DNA of 6,211 nucleotides from Prevotellaceae bacterium UBA1787 (GCA_002315195.1 DCGD01000140.1:1230-7440); one strand, 5' to 3'; numbered from the stretch's first letter, positions 1 to 6,211 are shown. Notes: a model not told the origin generated them from the letters alone. Numbers and translations are program-made.

Positions 1-695
1 TGGTTGCCACCCCCAACAACAGCAACCGCCGCGCCATGCTGGGCGTGTATTTCGATTTCCTGCCCGACAAAATTTCATTGGTGGCAAGTGATGGCCGAAA
101 ATTGGTATGCTACAGTTTCCTGACACCTCTCGGCTTTGACCAGAAAGGGTTTGTTCTCCCGCAGAAGCCTGCCATGTTGCTCAAAAACATTGCAGAAAAG
201 ACACAAGGCGATATCGTATTGAAAGCATACGGCACCTCAAAGGCTGTCATTGAAACGGATTTTTATGAAATTAGCTGTGCGCTGATTGAAGAACCTTATC
301 CCGATTACAAACGCATCATTCCTCAGTACAACAACAATATCGCCGTTGTTGACCGTATGTCATTGATAAGCGCCATACGCCGTGTGGTAATTTTGTCCGA
401 CAAGGCCACCACATTGATCAAATTCCAGTTTGATAGAGAAAAAGTCCTCTTGAGCGCGGAGGATGTAAACTATTCACAGAATGCGGAGGAACAGATTGTC
501 TGTCAGTATGAGGGAACGCCAATCAAGGTGGGCTATAATGGAAGCAACCTCCTGGACTTGCTGAACAACATGCAAAGCCAGGAAATCATCATCAAACTGG
601 CGGATGGAACGAAAGCGGGTTTGATGCTTCCGGTGATACAGCAGGAAAACACCGATTTGCTTATGTTGCTCATGCCATTGGTCATCAACGGCTGA
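1..695 (+). CDS. dnaN: DNA polymerase III beta subunit (sliding clamp), 3' part
   Basis: The reading frame is already open at the left edge (codons start at base 3), so the gene begins outside the window and the ATG at 36 is internal. About 231 C-terminal residues remain of a protein usually near 370. They should cover most of domain II and all of domain III of the ring-shaped clamp that tethers DNA polymerase to its template and recruits other replication and repair proteins. Visible signatures are GVYFDF followed by VASDGRKLV, which matches the domain II block 'GxxFe...vatDGhRL', and the C-terminal LLMLLMPLVING, which corresponds to the LLMPM-type end that helps form the peptide-binding cleft. 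The gene ends in TGA and a terminator hairpin follows about 20 bases later, so dnaN is probably the last gene of its transcript. No frameshift is seen. Confidence 0.95.
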   Translation, partial: VATPNNSNRRAMLGVYFDFLPDKISLVASDGRKLVCYSFLTPLGFDQKGFVLPQKPAMLLKNIAEKTQGDIVLKAYGTSKAVIETDFYEISCALIEEPYPDYKRIIPQYNNNIAVVDRMSLISAIRRVVILSDKATTLIKFQFDREKVLLSAEDVNYSQNAEEQIVCQYEGTPIKVGYNGSNLLDLLNNMQSQEIIIKLADGTKAGLMLPVIQQENTDLLMLLMPLVING

Positions 696-714
696 TAAAA
701 CATCGAATTGCTCC

Positions 715-755
715 AAAAAGTGCTTCGTCTGTTTTGATGAAGCCTTTTATCTTAT
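715..755 (+). terminator. Rho-independent terminator after dnaN
   Basis: An 8-bp stem, GCTTCGTC (722-729) with GATGAAGC (736-743), including one G-T pair, closes a 6-base loop. It is extended by AAAAG (716-720) pairing with CTTTT (744-748) across a single bulged T (721). The tail that follows is T-rich (TTTTATCTTATTTT). Position 20 bases past the dnaN stop and the stem plus T-tract design both fit an intrinsic terminator. The A-rich left arm means it could also work weakly on the opposite strand. Confidence 0.75.
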
Positions 756-759
756 TTTA

Positions 760-968
760 GTTAAAGGTCAAACTGTGAGTTCGGAAAAATTGGCTTGGAT
801 CTTTGAATCCTGCCATCGGAACCAGAATGATACACCATTTTCAAAGTCGGTGGACCGACTGCGAACCCACGCTGACACCAAGCCGCAAGAACGGACAAGA
901 AAGCAATTTGGGCATTCCGACTGACCAATGTATTCAATTCCGAAAATCAAATACAGACCCAACTTAAC
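760..968. ncRNA. Candidate structured RNA or folded repeat in the dnaN-exonuclease gap
   Basis: No convincing gene lies here, but a nested set of complementary segments does. Outer helices: GTTAA 760-764 with TTAAC 964-968; GGTC 766-769 with GACC 956-959; TGT 774-776 with ACA 953-955; TTCGGAA 780-786 with TTCCGAA 938-944; ATTGG 789-793 with CCAAT 925-929; CTTGG 794-798 with CCAAG 878-882. Inside these sit CTTTGAA 801-807 with TTCAAAG 840-846, and a tight hairpin AGTCGG 845-850, loop TGGA, CCGACT 855-860; the last two share bases 845-846. The set is almost fully compatible as one branched fold. Isolated 7-bp matches are expected by chance in 200 bases, so the evidence is the colinear nesting. 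The strand is not determined. I recall similar short translated fragments among small hypothetical proteins of Prevotella, which would suggest a dispersed element, but I cannot verify this. A 6S-like RNA, another Bacteroidales RNA family or an inert repeat are all possible. Confidence 0.4.
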
Positions 969-1046
969 GTCATTCAAGCGTAATAAGTCTTAGGAAAATA
1001 TTTTTTCAGTTACCTAACAATAACTTCAACTTAATATCGGGCATAT
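969..1046 (+). promoter_or_regulatory. AT-rich leader and probable promoter region of the exonuclease gene
   Basis: Because a terminator follows dnaN, the downstream genes need a promoter in the gap, and this AT-rich stretch is the likeliest place. TATTTTTT (999-1006) partly matches the Bacteroidota -7 element TAnnTTTG and lies about 40 bases before the start codon, but I see no good TTG/TTTG -33 element at the usual distance. TTAGG (990-994) can pair with CCTAA (1013-1017) around an inner GAAAA/TTTTC pairing. This could be a weak terminator for the element upstream or may be incidental. The exact promoter cannot be set from sequence alone. Confidence 0.25.
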
Positions 1047-1820
1047 ATGAATTTAAAACTAAATAAACCCTTGGTGGTGTTTGATCTTGAAACGACAGGC
1101 GTCAATATCACCAAAGACCGTATCATAGAAATCAGTTACATCAAGATTTTCCCGAATGGAAAGGAAAAGCAGGAAACAATCCGCGTCAACCCTGAAATGC
1201 ACATTCCTGAGACAAGCACCAAGATACACCATATCTCGGATGAAGATGTGAAGGACTGCCCCACTTTCAAGGAGATAGCAGGAAAAATCGCCGAAGTGTT
1301 CAAGGACAGCGATGTGGCGGGATACAATTCCTGTCATTTTGACGTTCCTTTGTTGATGGAAGAAATGGAACGCTGCGGCATCACCTTTGACCTTGTGGGA
1401 GTAAAGCATATTGACGTACAGAACATTTTCCACAAGATGGAACAACGCACCCTGGTTGCCGCATATAAATTCTATTGCGGCAAGAATTTGGAAGAAGCCC
1501 ACTCCGCCAATGCAGACACCATGGCCACATACGAGGTGCTCAAAGCGCAACTTGACCGCTACCCCGATGACTTGAAGAACGACGTCGGCTTCCTTGCCAA
1601 ATTTTCCCGTATAAACAACAATGCCGATTTGGTTGGAAGAATGGTTTACAACGACAAGGATGAAATTGTCTTCAATTTCGGCAAATACAAGGGCGAACCG
1701 GTTTCACAAGTGCTGAAACGCGACCCCGGGTATTACAATTGGATTATGCAAGGCGATTTCCCAAAAGACACCAAAAATTTATTGACGCGCATTAAACTTG
1801 GAATACCCACTAAAAAATGA
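1047..1820 (+). CDS. DnaQ-like DEDDh 3'-5' exonuclease (possible DNA polymerase III epsilon) with ExoX-like C-terminus
   Basis: The protein has 257 residues. The N-terminal part (about 8-170) is a DnaQ/RNase T-type exonuclease with all metal-binding residues visible: motif I FDLETTG (D13, E15), motif II YNSCHFDVPLL (D99) and motif III HSANADT (H152, D157, the HxxxxD of the DEDDh class). HIDVQ at 121-125 is also typical. Such enzymes remove nucleotides from DNA 3' ends, as in replication proofreading. The C-terminal segment, FGKYKG at 211-216 and DPGYYNWI at 226-233, resembles the small C-terminal domain of exodeoxyribonuclease X-like proteins. Bacteroidota copies are often labelled polymerase III epsilon, and the place beside dnaN agrees with that, but I see no obvious clamp-binding QxxLxLF motif, so a repair exonuclease is equally possible. 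The ATG at 1047 sits just before the conserved core. The gene ends in TGA at 1820, 42 bases before the preferred coaBC start. Confidence 0.9.
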   Translation: MNLKLNKPLVVFDLETTGVNITKDRIIEISYIKIFPNGKEKQETIRVNPEMHIPETSTKIHHISDEDVKDCPTFKEIAGKIAEVFKDSDVAGYNSCHFDVPLLMEEMERCGITFDLVGVKHIDVQNIFHKMEQRTLVAAYKFYCGKNLEEAHSANADTMATYEVLKAQLDRYPDDLKNDVGFLAKFSRINNNADLVGRMVYNDKDEIVFNFGKYKGEPVSQVLKRDPGYYNWIMQGDFPKDTKNLLTRIKLGIPTKK

Positions 1821-1862
1821 CGGTAAAATAATTCATTGGAAATCTCAAAACAACTTTACATA

Positions 1863-3074
1863 GTGGATTTAAAGGGTAAACATATTGTACTTGGCATAAC
1901 CGGCAGTATCGCCGCATACAAGGCTTGCATGCTAATTCGACTGCTCGTCAAGAAAGGAGCGGAGGTGCAGGTGGTCATTACACCCTCAGGCAAGGAGTTC
2001 ATCACCCCTCTGACACTTTCCACCTTGACGCGGAAACCGGTGGTGAGTGAGTTTTTCAATCAAAAGGATGGTTCTTGGAACAGTCATGTGGATTTGGGTT
2101 TGTGGGCGGATGCAATGGTAATCGCTCCCGCCACCGCCGCAACCATTGGAAAAATGGCCAACGGCATTGCCGACAACATGCTGATCACGACATATCTTTC
2201 CATGAAGGCTCCCGTAGTCATCGCTCCCGCGATGGATTTGGACATGTACGCCCATCCATCCACGCAACACAACCTAAACACGCTGCGCAGCTATGGAAAC
2301 ATCATCGTGGAACCTGCATCGGGTGAACTTGCCAGCAAACTGGTTGGCAAAGGACGCATGGAAGAACCTGAAAAAATTTTCCAAGTTATTTGCGGCGTAT
2401 TGGACGGACCCTCCGTCTTGAAGGGAAAGACCATCATGATTACGGCCGGACCAACCTATGAAAAGATTGACCCCGTCCGTTTTATCGGAAACTACTCTAC
2501 GGGAAAAATGGGTTACGCGCTTGCCGAAGAGTGCGCCATGAGAGGCGCGAAAGTGGAATTGGTGAGCGGTCCCACGCAACTGAAACCCATTCATCCCAAC
2601 ATCAAGCTTACCGGCGTGGAAAGTGCCGGCGAGATGTTTGAGGCGGCGACAAGGCTGTTCCCCCAAGCGGATGCTTCGATTCTTTGCGCGGCGGTCGCCG
2701 ATTTCACCCCGGAAAAACACGCTGACCAGAAAATCAAGCGCGAAGCCGGAGGCCAAATACTGAAACTTCAGCCAACGAGAGACATCGCCGCCGCTTTGGG
2801 AAATTCCAAGACAAAGGAACAGGTGCTGGTGGGTTTCGCCCTGGAAACCAATGATGAAGAAACAAATGCGACAGGAAAATTGGAACGTAAGAATTTGGAT
2901 TTCATCGTTCTCAACTCCCTGCGCGACAAGGGGGCGGGCTTTTGCTACGATACCAATAAAATTACCATTATCAGTCGCGACGGCCGCAAGCCGTTTGAAC
3001 TGAAACCCAAAGAAGATGTCGCAAAGGATATCATTGATGAACTATGTGGAGTCTTGCTGAAAAAACAACATTGA
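1863..3074 (+). CDS. coaBC: Bifunctional phosphopantothenoylcysteine decarboxylase / phosphopantothenate-cysteine ligase
   Basis: This cytosolic enzyme makes 4'-phosphopantetheine for coenzyme A: CoaB joins 4'-phosphopantothenate to cysteine using CTP, and CoaC, an FMN protein, decarboxylates the product. I prefer the GTG at 1863 (403 aa, starting VDLKGKHIVLG), where homologues begin and where numbering matches E. coli CoaBC. An in-frame TTG at 1836 would add 9 residues; no suitable ATG exists before residue 23. CoaC half (about 1-175): GITGSIAAYK at 11-20, catalytic His75 in SHVDLG, and IAPATAATIGKMANG. CoaB half (about 187-403): ITAGPT 193-198, Arg206 and Asn210 in DPVRFIGNYSTGKMG, AAVADF 276-281, KIK 290-292. 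Two CoaC positions differ from E. coli: Asp125 replaces Asn in the PAMN motif, and Ser158 replaces the catalytic Cys before GKGRM. I believe this is normal in Bacteroidales but did not check. The 3' end overlaps the next gene by 31 bases. Confidence 0.93.
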   Translation: MDLKGKHIVLGITGSIAAYKACMLIRLLVKKGAEVQVVITPSGKEFITPLTLSTLTRKPVVSEFFNQKDGSWNSHVDLGLWADAMVIAPATAATIGKMANGIADNMLITTYLSMKAPVVIAPAMDLDMYAHPSTQHNLNTLRSYGNIIVEPASGELASKLVGKGRMEEPEKIFQVICGVLDGPSVLKGKTIMITAGPTYEKIDPVRFIGNYSTGKMGYALAEECAMRGAKVELVSGPTQLKPIHPNIKLTGVESAGEMFEAATRLFPQADASILCAAVADFTPEKHADQKIKREAGGQILKLQPTRDIAAALGNSKTKEQVLVGFALETNDEETNATGKLERKNLDFIVLNSLRDKGAGFCYDTNKITIISRDGRKPFELKPKEDVAKDIIDELCGVLLKKQH

Positions 3075-3958
3075 CCTTGTTGCTGGCGTTGACGTGCTGC
3101 ACCGGCGTCAAGGCACAGGAACTGAACGTTTCGATCAACTTGAATACGCAACAGATTGAGGGGACCAAGACCAGCGTGTTCGAGAGTTTAAAGAACGTGA
3201 TGACCCAATTCTTGAACGAACGCAACTGGACGGGCCAGCAATATGCGCCCGACGAACGCATCAGGTGTACGTTTTCCATTAATGTAAACAAATTCAGCGA
3301 GGAAAGCGGCAAGTTCAGTTGTGAAGCATACATCCAAAGTTCCCGCCCGGTGTTCAATTCCTCTTACATGACGACGACCCTTAGTTATCGTGACAAGAAT
3401 TTTGACTTTGAGTTTCACGAATTCGACCAATTGGAATTCAGGGATGACCAAGTGGACAACGCCCTTACGGCGTTGATGGCATACTATGCCTATTTGATTA
3501 TAGGTGTTGATTTGGACACCATGTCACCGCTCGGAGGCACTGACGTACTGCAAAAAGCGTTGGCCGTCGCCAACAATGCGCAGGGCATCAACGTCAAGGG
3601 GTGGAAAGCCTTTGACGATGTCAGAAACCGTTTTGGAATCATCAATGATTACCTGGATGGCAGCATGGAACCATTCCGGCAACTGCAGTATATGTACCAT
3701 CGCAAAGGTTTGGACCAAATGTCCGCCAACAGCGATGAAGCCAGAACCGCCGTCACCGAAGCGTTGGGACTGTTGAAGACCGCCCGAAGCAACAAATCAC
3801 AAAGTGCCCTGCCACAGTTGTTCTCTGAATACAAGCGAGACGAATTGGTGGGCATTTACAGCGGAAAAGAGACTTCCGCCAAGAAACAGGAACTTTATGA
3901 TTTCCTTGTCAAACTGAACGCCTCACAATCGACTTCGTGGAAGAAACTGTTGGAATAA
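3044..3958 (+). CDS. DUF4835 family secreted protein (PorD-like)
   Basis: The product has 304 residues. A signal peptide covers about residues 1-24 (Lys7, then the hydrophobic run LTLLLALTCC, then a VKA|QE cleavage site), so the mature protein should be in the periplasm or envelope. It does not look like a lipoprotein, since neither Cys18 nor Cys19 has a good lipobox. The mature sequence fits the Bacteroidota family DUF4835: a block with SSRPVFNSSY, FDFEFHEFDQLEF, AYYAYLIIGVDLDTMSPLGG, GWKAFDDVRNRF and MYHRKGLDQM. Some annotations call this family PorD and link it to type IX secretion; that is from memory and no biochemical role can be read from the sequence. The ATG at 3044 lies inside coaBC in another frame, a 31-base overlap suggesting translational coupling. 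A TTG at 3071 would remove the charged start of the signal peptide, so it is less likely. recN follows 19 bases after the stop. Confidence 0.85.
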   Translation: MWSLAEKTTLTLLLALTCCTGVKAQELNVSINLNTQQIEGTKTSVFESLKNVMTQFLNERNWTGQQYAPDERIRCTFSINVNKFSEESGKFSCEAYIQSSRPVFNSSYMTTTLSYRDKNFDFEFHEFDQLEFRDDQVDNALTALMAYYAYLIIGVDLDTMSPLGGTDVLQKALAVANNAQGINVKGWKAFDDVRNRFGIINDYLDGSMEPFRQLQYMYHRKGLDQMSANSDEARTAVTEALGLLKTARSNKSQSALPQLFSEYKRDELVGIYSGKETSAKKQELYDFLVKLNASQSTSWKKLLE

Positions 3959-3977
3959 TTAATCTTGAGTTTGAAAG

Positions 3978-5642
3978 ATGCTTAAAAACTTATACATTCA
4001 AAATTATGCTTTGATTGATAAATTGGACATTGATTTTCAATCAGGTTTTTCGGTCATCACCGGAGAGACTGGTGCCGGAAAGAGCATCATACTTGGAGCC
4101 TTGGGCATGGTCCTTGGCAATCGTTCGGAAACAAGAAGCATCAAGACCGGCGCGGCGAAATGTGTGGTGGAAGCCACGTTTGACATCGAAAAAAGCCACC
4201 TTGACGCATTTTTTGAAAACAACAATCTTGATTTTGACGGAAAGGAATGTGTTGTCCGACGCGAGCTTTTTCAAAACGGGAAAAACCGTACTTTCATCAA
4301 CGACTCGCCGGTTTCGCTGGCAGTTCTGAAAAGCATTGGACGGAATCTTTTGGACATTCATTCCCAACACCAAAACCTCTTGGCCGGCGACTATGGTTTT
4401 CAACTGAGCGTTCTTGATACACTCGCCAAAAATGATGCTCTTTGCTCAGCTTACGGTGAATCGTACCGCGCATGGAAAGAAAGTGAAAAATCATTGATCC
4501 AATTGGAGAAAGCCCTGTCGCGCGAAAGGGACAACTTCGATTTTCTTTCTTTCCAACTTCATGAAATTGAAGAGGAACAACTGCAGGCGGACGAGCAGGA
4601 AGAACTGGAAAAAGAACAAAACATATTGGAACATGCGGAAAGCATCAAACAGGAATTGTATTATGCCAATGTGGCTTTTTCCAAGGATGAATCGCCATGT
4701 TCGGTTCTGCGCAACGTGGTCAGACATTTGAATGGCATCGTCAATGTCTATCCCGATGTCCAGGAATTTCAGGACCGCTTGGAGAGTTGTTCCATTGAAT
4801 TGGATGACATTGCCCGGGAAATTTCCGCCAAATCCGAGGAATTCAATTTTGACGCCCATCGCCTGGCGGAAGTCAATGAGCGATTGGACACAATCTATCG
4901 TTTGGAGAAAAAACACCACGTGGCGGACATTGCCGCCTTGCTGAAACTGGCCGATGAAATCAGGAAAAAGGTGACCGACGTTGAAAACGCTGACGAGACC
5001 CTGGAAGAACGCAGAAAGGCTTGCGACGCCCTGCGCAAACAGGTGATGGACTTGGGATTGCAACTGCGTTCTTTCCGCAAGAAAGCCGCCTTGATTGTTG
5101 AAACCGAGATGAAAAATTATCTGCAGCCATTGGGAATGCCTCACGTTCAGTTCGCGGTGGAACTCCAGCCATTGGAAGAAATCGGAGAAAACGGCTTGGA
5201 CAAAGTGATGTTCCGTTTCAGTGCCAACAAGAATGTGCCACTGTCCGACATGGCGCAGGTGGCTTCGGGAGGTGAGATTGCGCGCGTCATGCTGTCGCTG
5301 AAAGCCCTGCTGGCAGGAGGACAAAACCCGGGCACGATTCTGTTCGATGAAATCGACACCGGGGTTTCCGGACGCATTGCCGAGACCATGGCGATGATGA
5401 TGAAGGAAATGAGCCGAAAAGAACTGCAGATTATCTGCATCACGCATCTACCACAGATTGCAGCCATAGGTGAACACCAATACAAAGTGTATAAAAAAGA
5501 ACAGGAAGACACAACCACAACCTACATAACCGCACTGTCCCGGGAAGAACGGATTACGGAAATAGCACATCTGCTCAGCGGTGTGGAACTGACCGATGCC
5601 GCACTGGACAACGCGCGTGAACTACTGAACAAGAACAAATGA
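3978..5642 (+). CDS. recN: DNA repair protein RecN
   Basis: RecN is an SMC-like ATPase acting in the cytoplasm on DNA double-strand breaks, where it holds DNA ends or sister molecules together for recombinational repair. The protein has 554 residues, the usual full length. The N-terminal half of the ATPase head has the Walker A motif GETGAGKS at 29-36, in the typical RecN opening LKNLYIQNYALIDKLDIDF, and IHSQHQN as the conserved Q/H block. Charged heptad-like stretches near 165-225 and 305-375 form the two arms of a short coiled coil. The C-terminal half of the head holds the ABC signature ASGGE (429-433), Walker B ILFDEIDTG with D457 and E458, the D-loop SGRIAE, and the switch His490 in ITHLPQ. 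All catalytic residues are present. It lies 19 bases after the DUF4835 gene and 15 bases before the next one, so it is probably co-transcribed. I see no SOS-type operator in the short gap. Confidence 0.96.
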   Translation: MLKNLYIQNYALIDKLDIDFQSGFSVITGETGAGKSIILGALGMVLGNRSETRSIKTGAAKCVVEATFDIEKSHLDAFFENNNLDFDGKECVVRRELFQNGKNRTFINDSPVSLAVLKSIGRNLLDIHSQHQNLLAGDYGFQLSVLDTLAKNDALCSAYGESYRAWKESEKSLIQLEKALSRERDNFDFLSFQLHEIEEEQLQADEQEELEKEQNILEHAESIKQELYYANVAFSKDESPCSVLRNVVRHLNGIVNVYPDVQEFQDRLESCSIELDDIAREISAKSEEFNFDAHRLAEVNERLDTIYRLEKKHHVADIAALLKLADEIRKKVTDVENADETLEERRKACDALRKQVMDLGLQLRSFRKKAALIVETEMKNYLQPLGMPHVQFAVELQPLEEIGENGLDKVMFRFSANKNVPLSDMAQVASGGEIARVMLSLKALLAGGQNPGTILFDEIDTGVSGRIAETMAMMMKEMSRKELQIICITHLPQIAAIGEHQYKVYKKEQEDTTTTYITALSREERITEIAHLLSGVELTDAALDNARELLNKNK

Positions 5643-5657
5643 TAATCCAAAAATAAC

Positions 5658-6211
5658 ATGACAAGGAAGTTTCTATTTATATGGCTGATGTCGGCATTGG
5701 CTCTATCGCTTTCATCCAAACCTAAGGTGAAATTGCCCGAGGGTATGCTCACCTTGACATCGTATGACAAGACGGGCAAACCTTTGCGTCAAGGTACCGG
5801 CTTTTTCATTTCCGAAAATGGAGATGGCTTGGCCACTTACACCCTGTTTGAACAAGCATGGTCGGTTCAAGCCGTGGATAGCAAAGGTAAAAAATGGGAC
5901 GTGGAAAGAATCTACGGTGGCAGCGACGTATTTGACGTGGTTAGGTTCCGCACAAATTGTGAAAAAAACAAATTCTTTCCCATAAGTACAGAAAAGCCTG
6001 CCCAAGGCGCGGTTCTGTCCTTCAATCAAAATGGAAAGGAAATAAAAACGAACCTTAAGGAAATCAAAGAATACAAGGGCTTGTCCTATTATACATTGGA
6101 CGTGCCCACCGACAGCAGTGTGATGGGTTTTCCGCTGTGCAACGCCTCGGGCGCCGTGGTGGGCATCCTGCAGTTGAACGCAGGCAAGGACAAAGGCAAG
6201 GGGTACGCCCT
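5658..6211 (+). CDS. Secreted trypsin/HtrA-fold protein, apparently lacking catalytic residues (5' part)
   Basis: The frame opens at ATG 5658, 15 bases after recN, and is still open at the right edge, giving 184 residues. Residues 1 to about 20 (MTRKFLFIWLMSALALSLSS) are a signal peptide, so the protein should act in the periplasm or outside the cell. The rest resembles the trypsin-like domain of HtrA-type proteases: QGTGFFISENGDGLATYTLF at 45-64 matches 'GSGFiis.dGyilTN.HV', DVFDVVRF at 90-97 matches the strand with the catalytic Asp (D93), and MGFPLCNASGAVVGI at 156-170 matches 'SGGPLvn..GevvGi'. By this alignment Thr62 stands where His is expected and Met156 where the nucleophilic Ser is expected, so it is probably not an active protease. 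Bacteroidota relatives that I recall carry further C-terminal repeats, but that part is outside the window. A binding or scaffolding role is an inference only. Confidence 0.75.
   Translation, partial: MTRKFLFIWLMSALALSLSSKPKVKLPEGMLTLTSYDKTGKPLRQGTGFFISENGDGLATYTLFEQAWSVQAVDSKGKKWDVERIYGGSDVFDVVRFRTNCEKNKFFPISTEKPAQGAVLSFNQNGKEIKTNLKEIKEYKGLSYYTLDVPTDSSVMGFPLCNASGAVVGILQLNAGKDKGKGYA

Noticed and set aside
775..924. 49-codon plus-strand frame starting at GTG (residues such as KSVDRLRTHADTK)
   Set aside because: No ATG, no domain, and it lies wholly in the folded element. I cannot exclude it but have no positive evidence for translation.
768..977. 69-residue minus-strand frame in the dnaN-exonuclease gap
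   Set aside because: It coincides with the folded element, has no recognisable domain, and its ends match the inverted pairing region. Its apparent likeness to small Prevotella hypothetical proteins is better explained by a conserved non-coding element.
999..1006. TATTTTTT as a firm -7 promoter element for the exonuclease gene
   Set aside because: Only a partial match to TAnnTTTG and no good -33 element at 19-21 bases upstream. It is mentioned only as part of a low-confidence promoter region.
2274..2756. 160-residue minus-strand frame inside coaBC
   Set aside because: Shadow of the conserved CoaB coding sequence, with no recognisable motif.
3092..3103. Lipobox in the DUF4835 signal peptide (Cys18/Cys19)
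   Set aside because: The residues before the cysteines (L-T, then C) do not fit the usual small residue at -1. A standard signal peptidase I site, VKA|QE, lies just after.
3959..3977. SOS/LexA operator in front of recN
   Set aside because: The 19-base gap holds no inverted repeat of the CTGT-N8-ACAG type. recN is probably transcribed with the upstream genes.
4491..5447. 318-residue open frame on the minus strand inside recN
   Set aside because: It is antisense to an intact recN with all ATPase motifs. The residue make-up (rich in F, Q and H) is what reverse reading of a charged coiled-coil gene produces.
1..6211. Mobile element, CRISPR array, tRNA/rRNA or defence system
   Set aside because: No direct repeats with regular spacing, no transposase or integrase frames, no tRNA-like cloverleaf and no defence-gene signature were seen. 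The genes are housekeeping or envelope types.

Overview
The window is a piece of a Bacteroidota chromosome, most likely order Bacteroidales (Prevotella/Bacteroides-like). I infer this from protein signatures and gene order: sliding clamp dnaN, a DEDDh exonuclease, coaBC, a DUF4835 secreted protein and recN follow one another on one strand, an arrangement I know from Bacteroidota. Starts also lack clear Shine-Dalgarno sequences, as is usual in that phylum. All assignments come from reading the sequence; no database search was run.

Layout. Bases 1-695 are the 3' part of dnaN. A rho-independent terminator follows (about 715-755). The 351-base gap 696-1046 is the only sizeable non-coding stretch. 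Its middle (about 760-968) holds a series of nested complementary segments that can fold into one closed, branched structure of about 209 nt, so it is a candidate structured RNA or folded repeat. Next come a DnaQ-like 3'-5' exonuclease (1047-1820), coaBC (GTG start at 1863, or TTG at 1836, to 3074), a secreted DUF4835/PorD-like protein that overlaps coaBC by 31 bases (3044-3958), recN (3978-5642), and the 5' part of a secreted protein with a trypsin/HtrA-like fold whose catalytic His and Ser appear to be replaced (5658 to the window end).

The genes from 1047 onward are all on the plus strand, with gaps of 15-42 bases or an overlap and no visible terminator between them. They probably form one transcription unit, separated from dnaN by the terminator. 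Functions mix DNA replication and repair (clamp, exonuclease, RecN), coenzyme A synthesis (CoaBC) and envelope proteins (DUF4835, protease-like protein). This looks like conserved housekeeping synteny and not a dedicated system. I see no mobile element, CRISPR array, tRNA or rRNA. The points most worth a second look are the folded intergenic element, the apparently inactive protease-like protein, and the changed active-site residues in the CoaC half of CoaBC.
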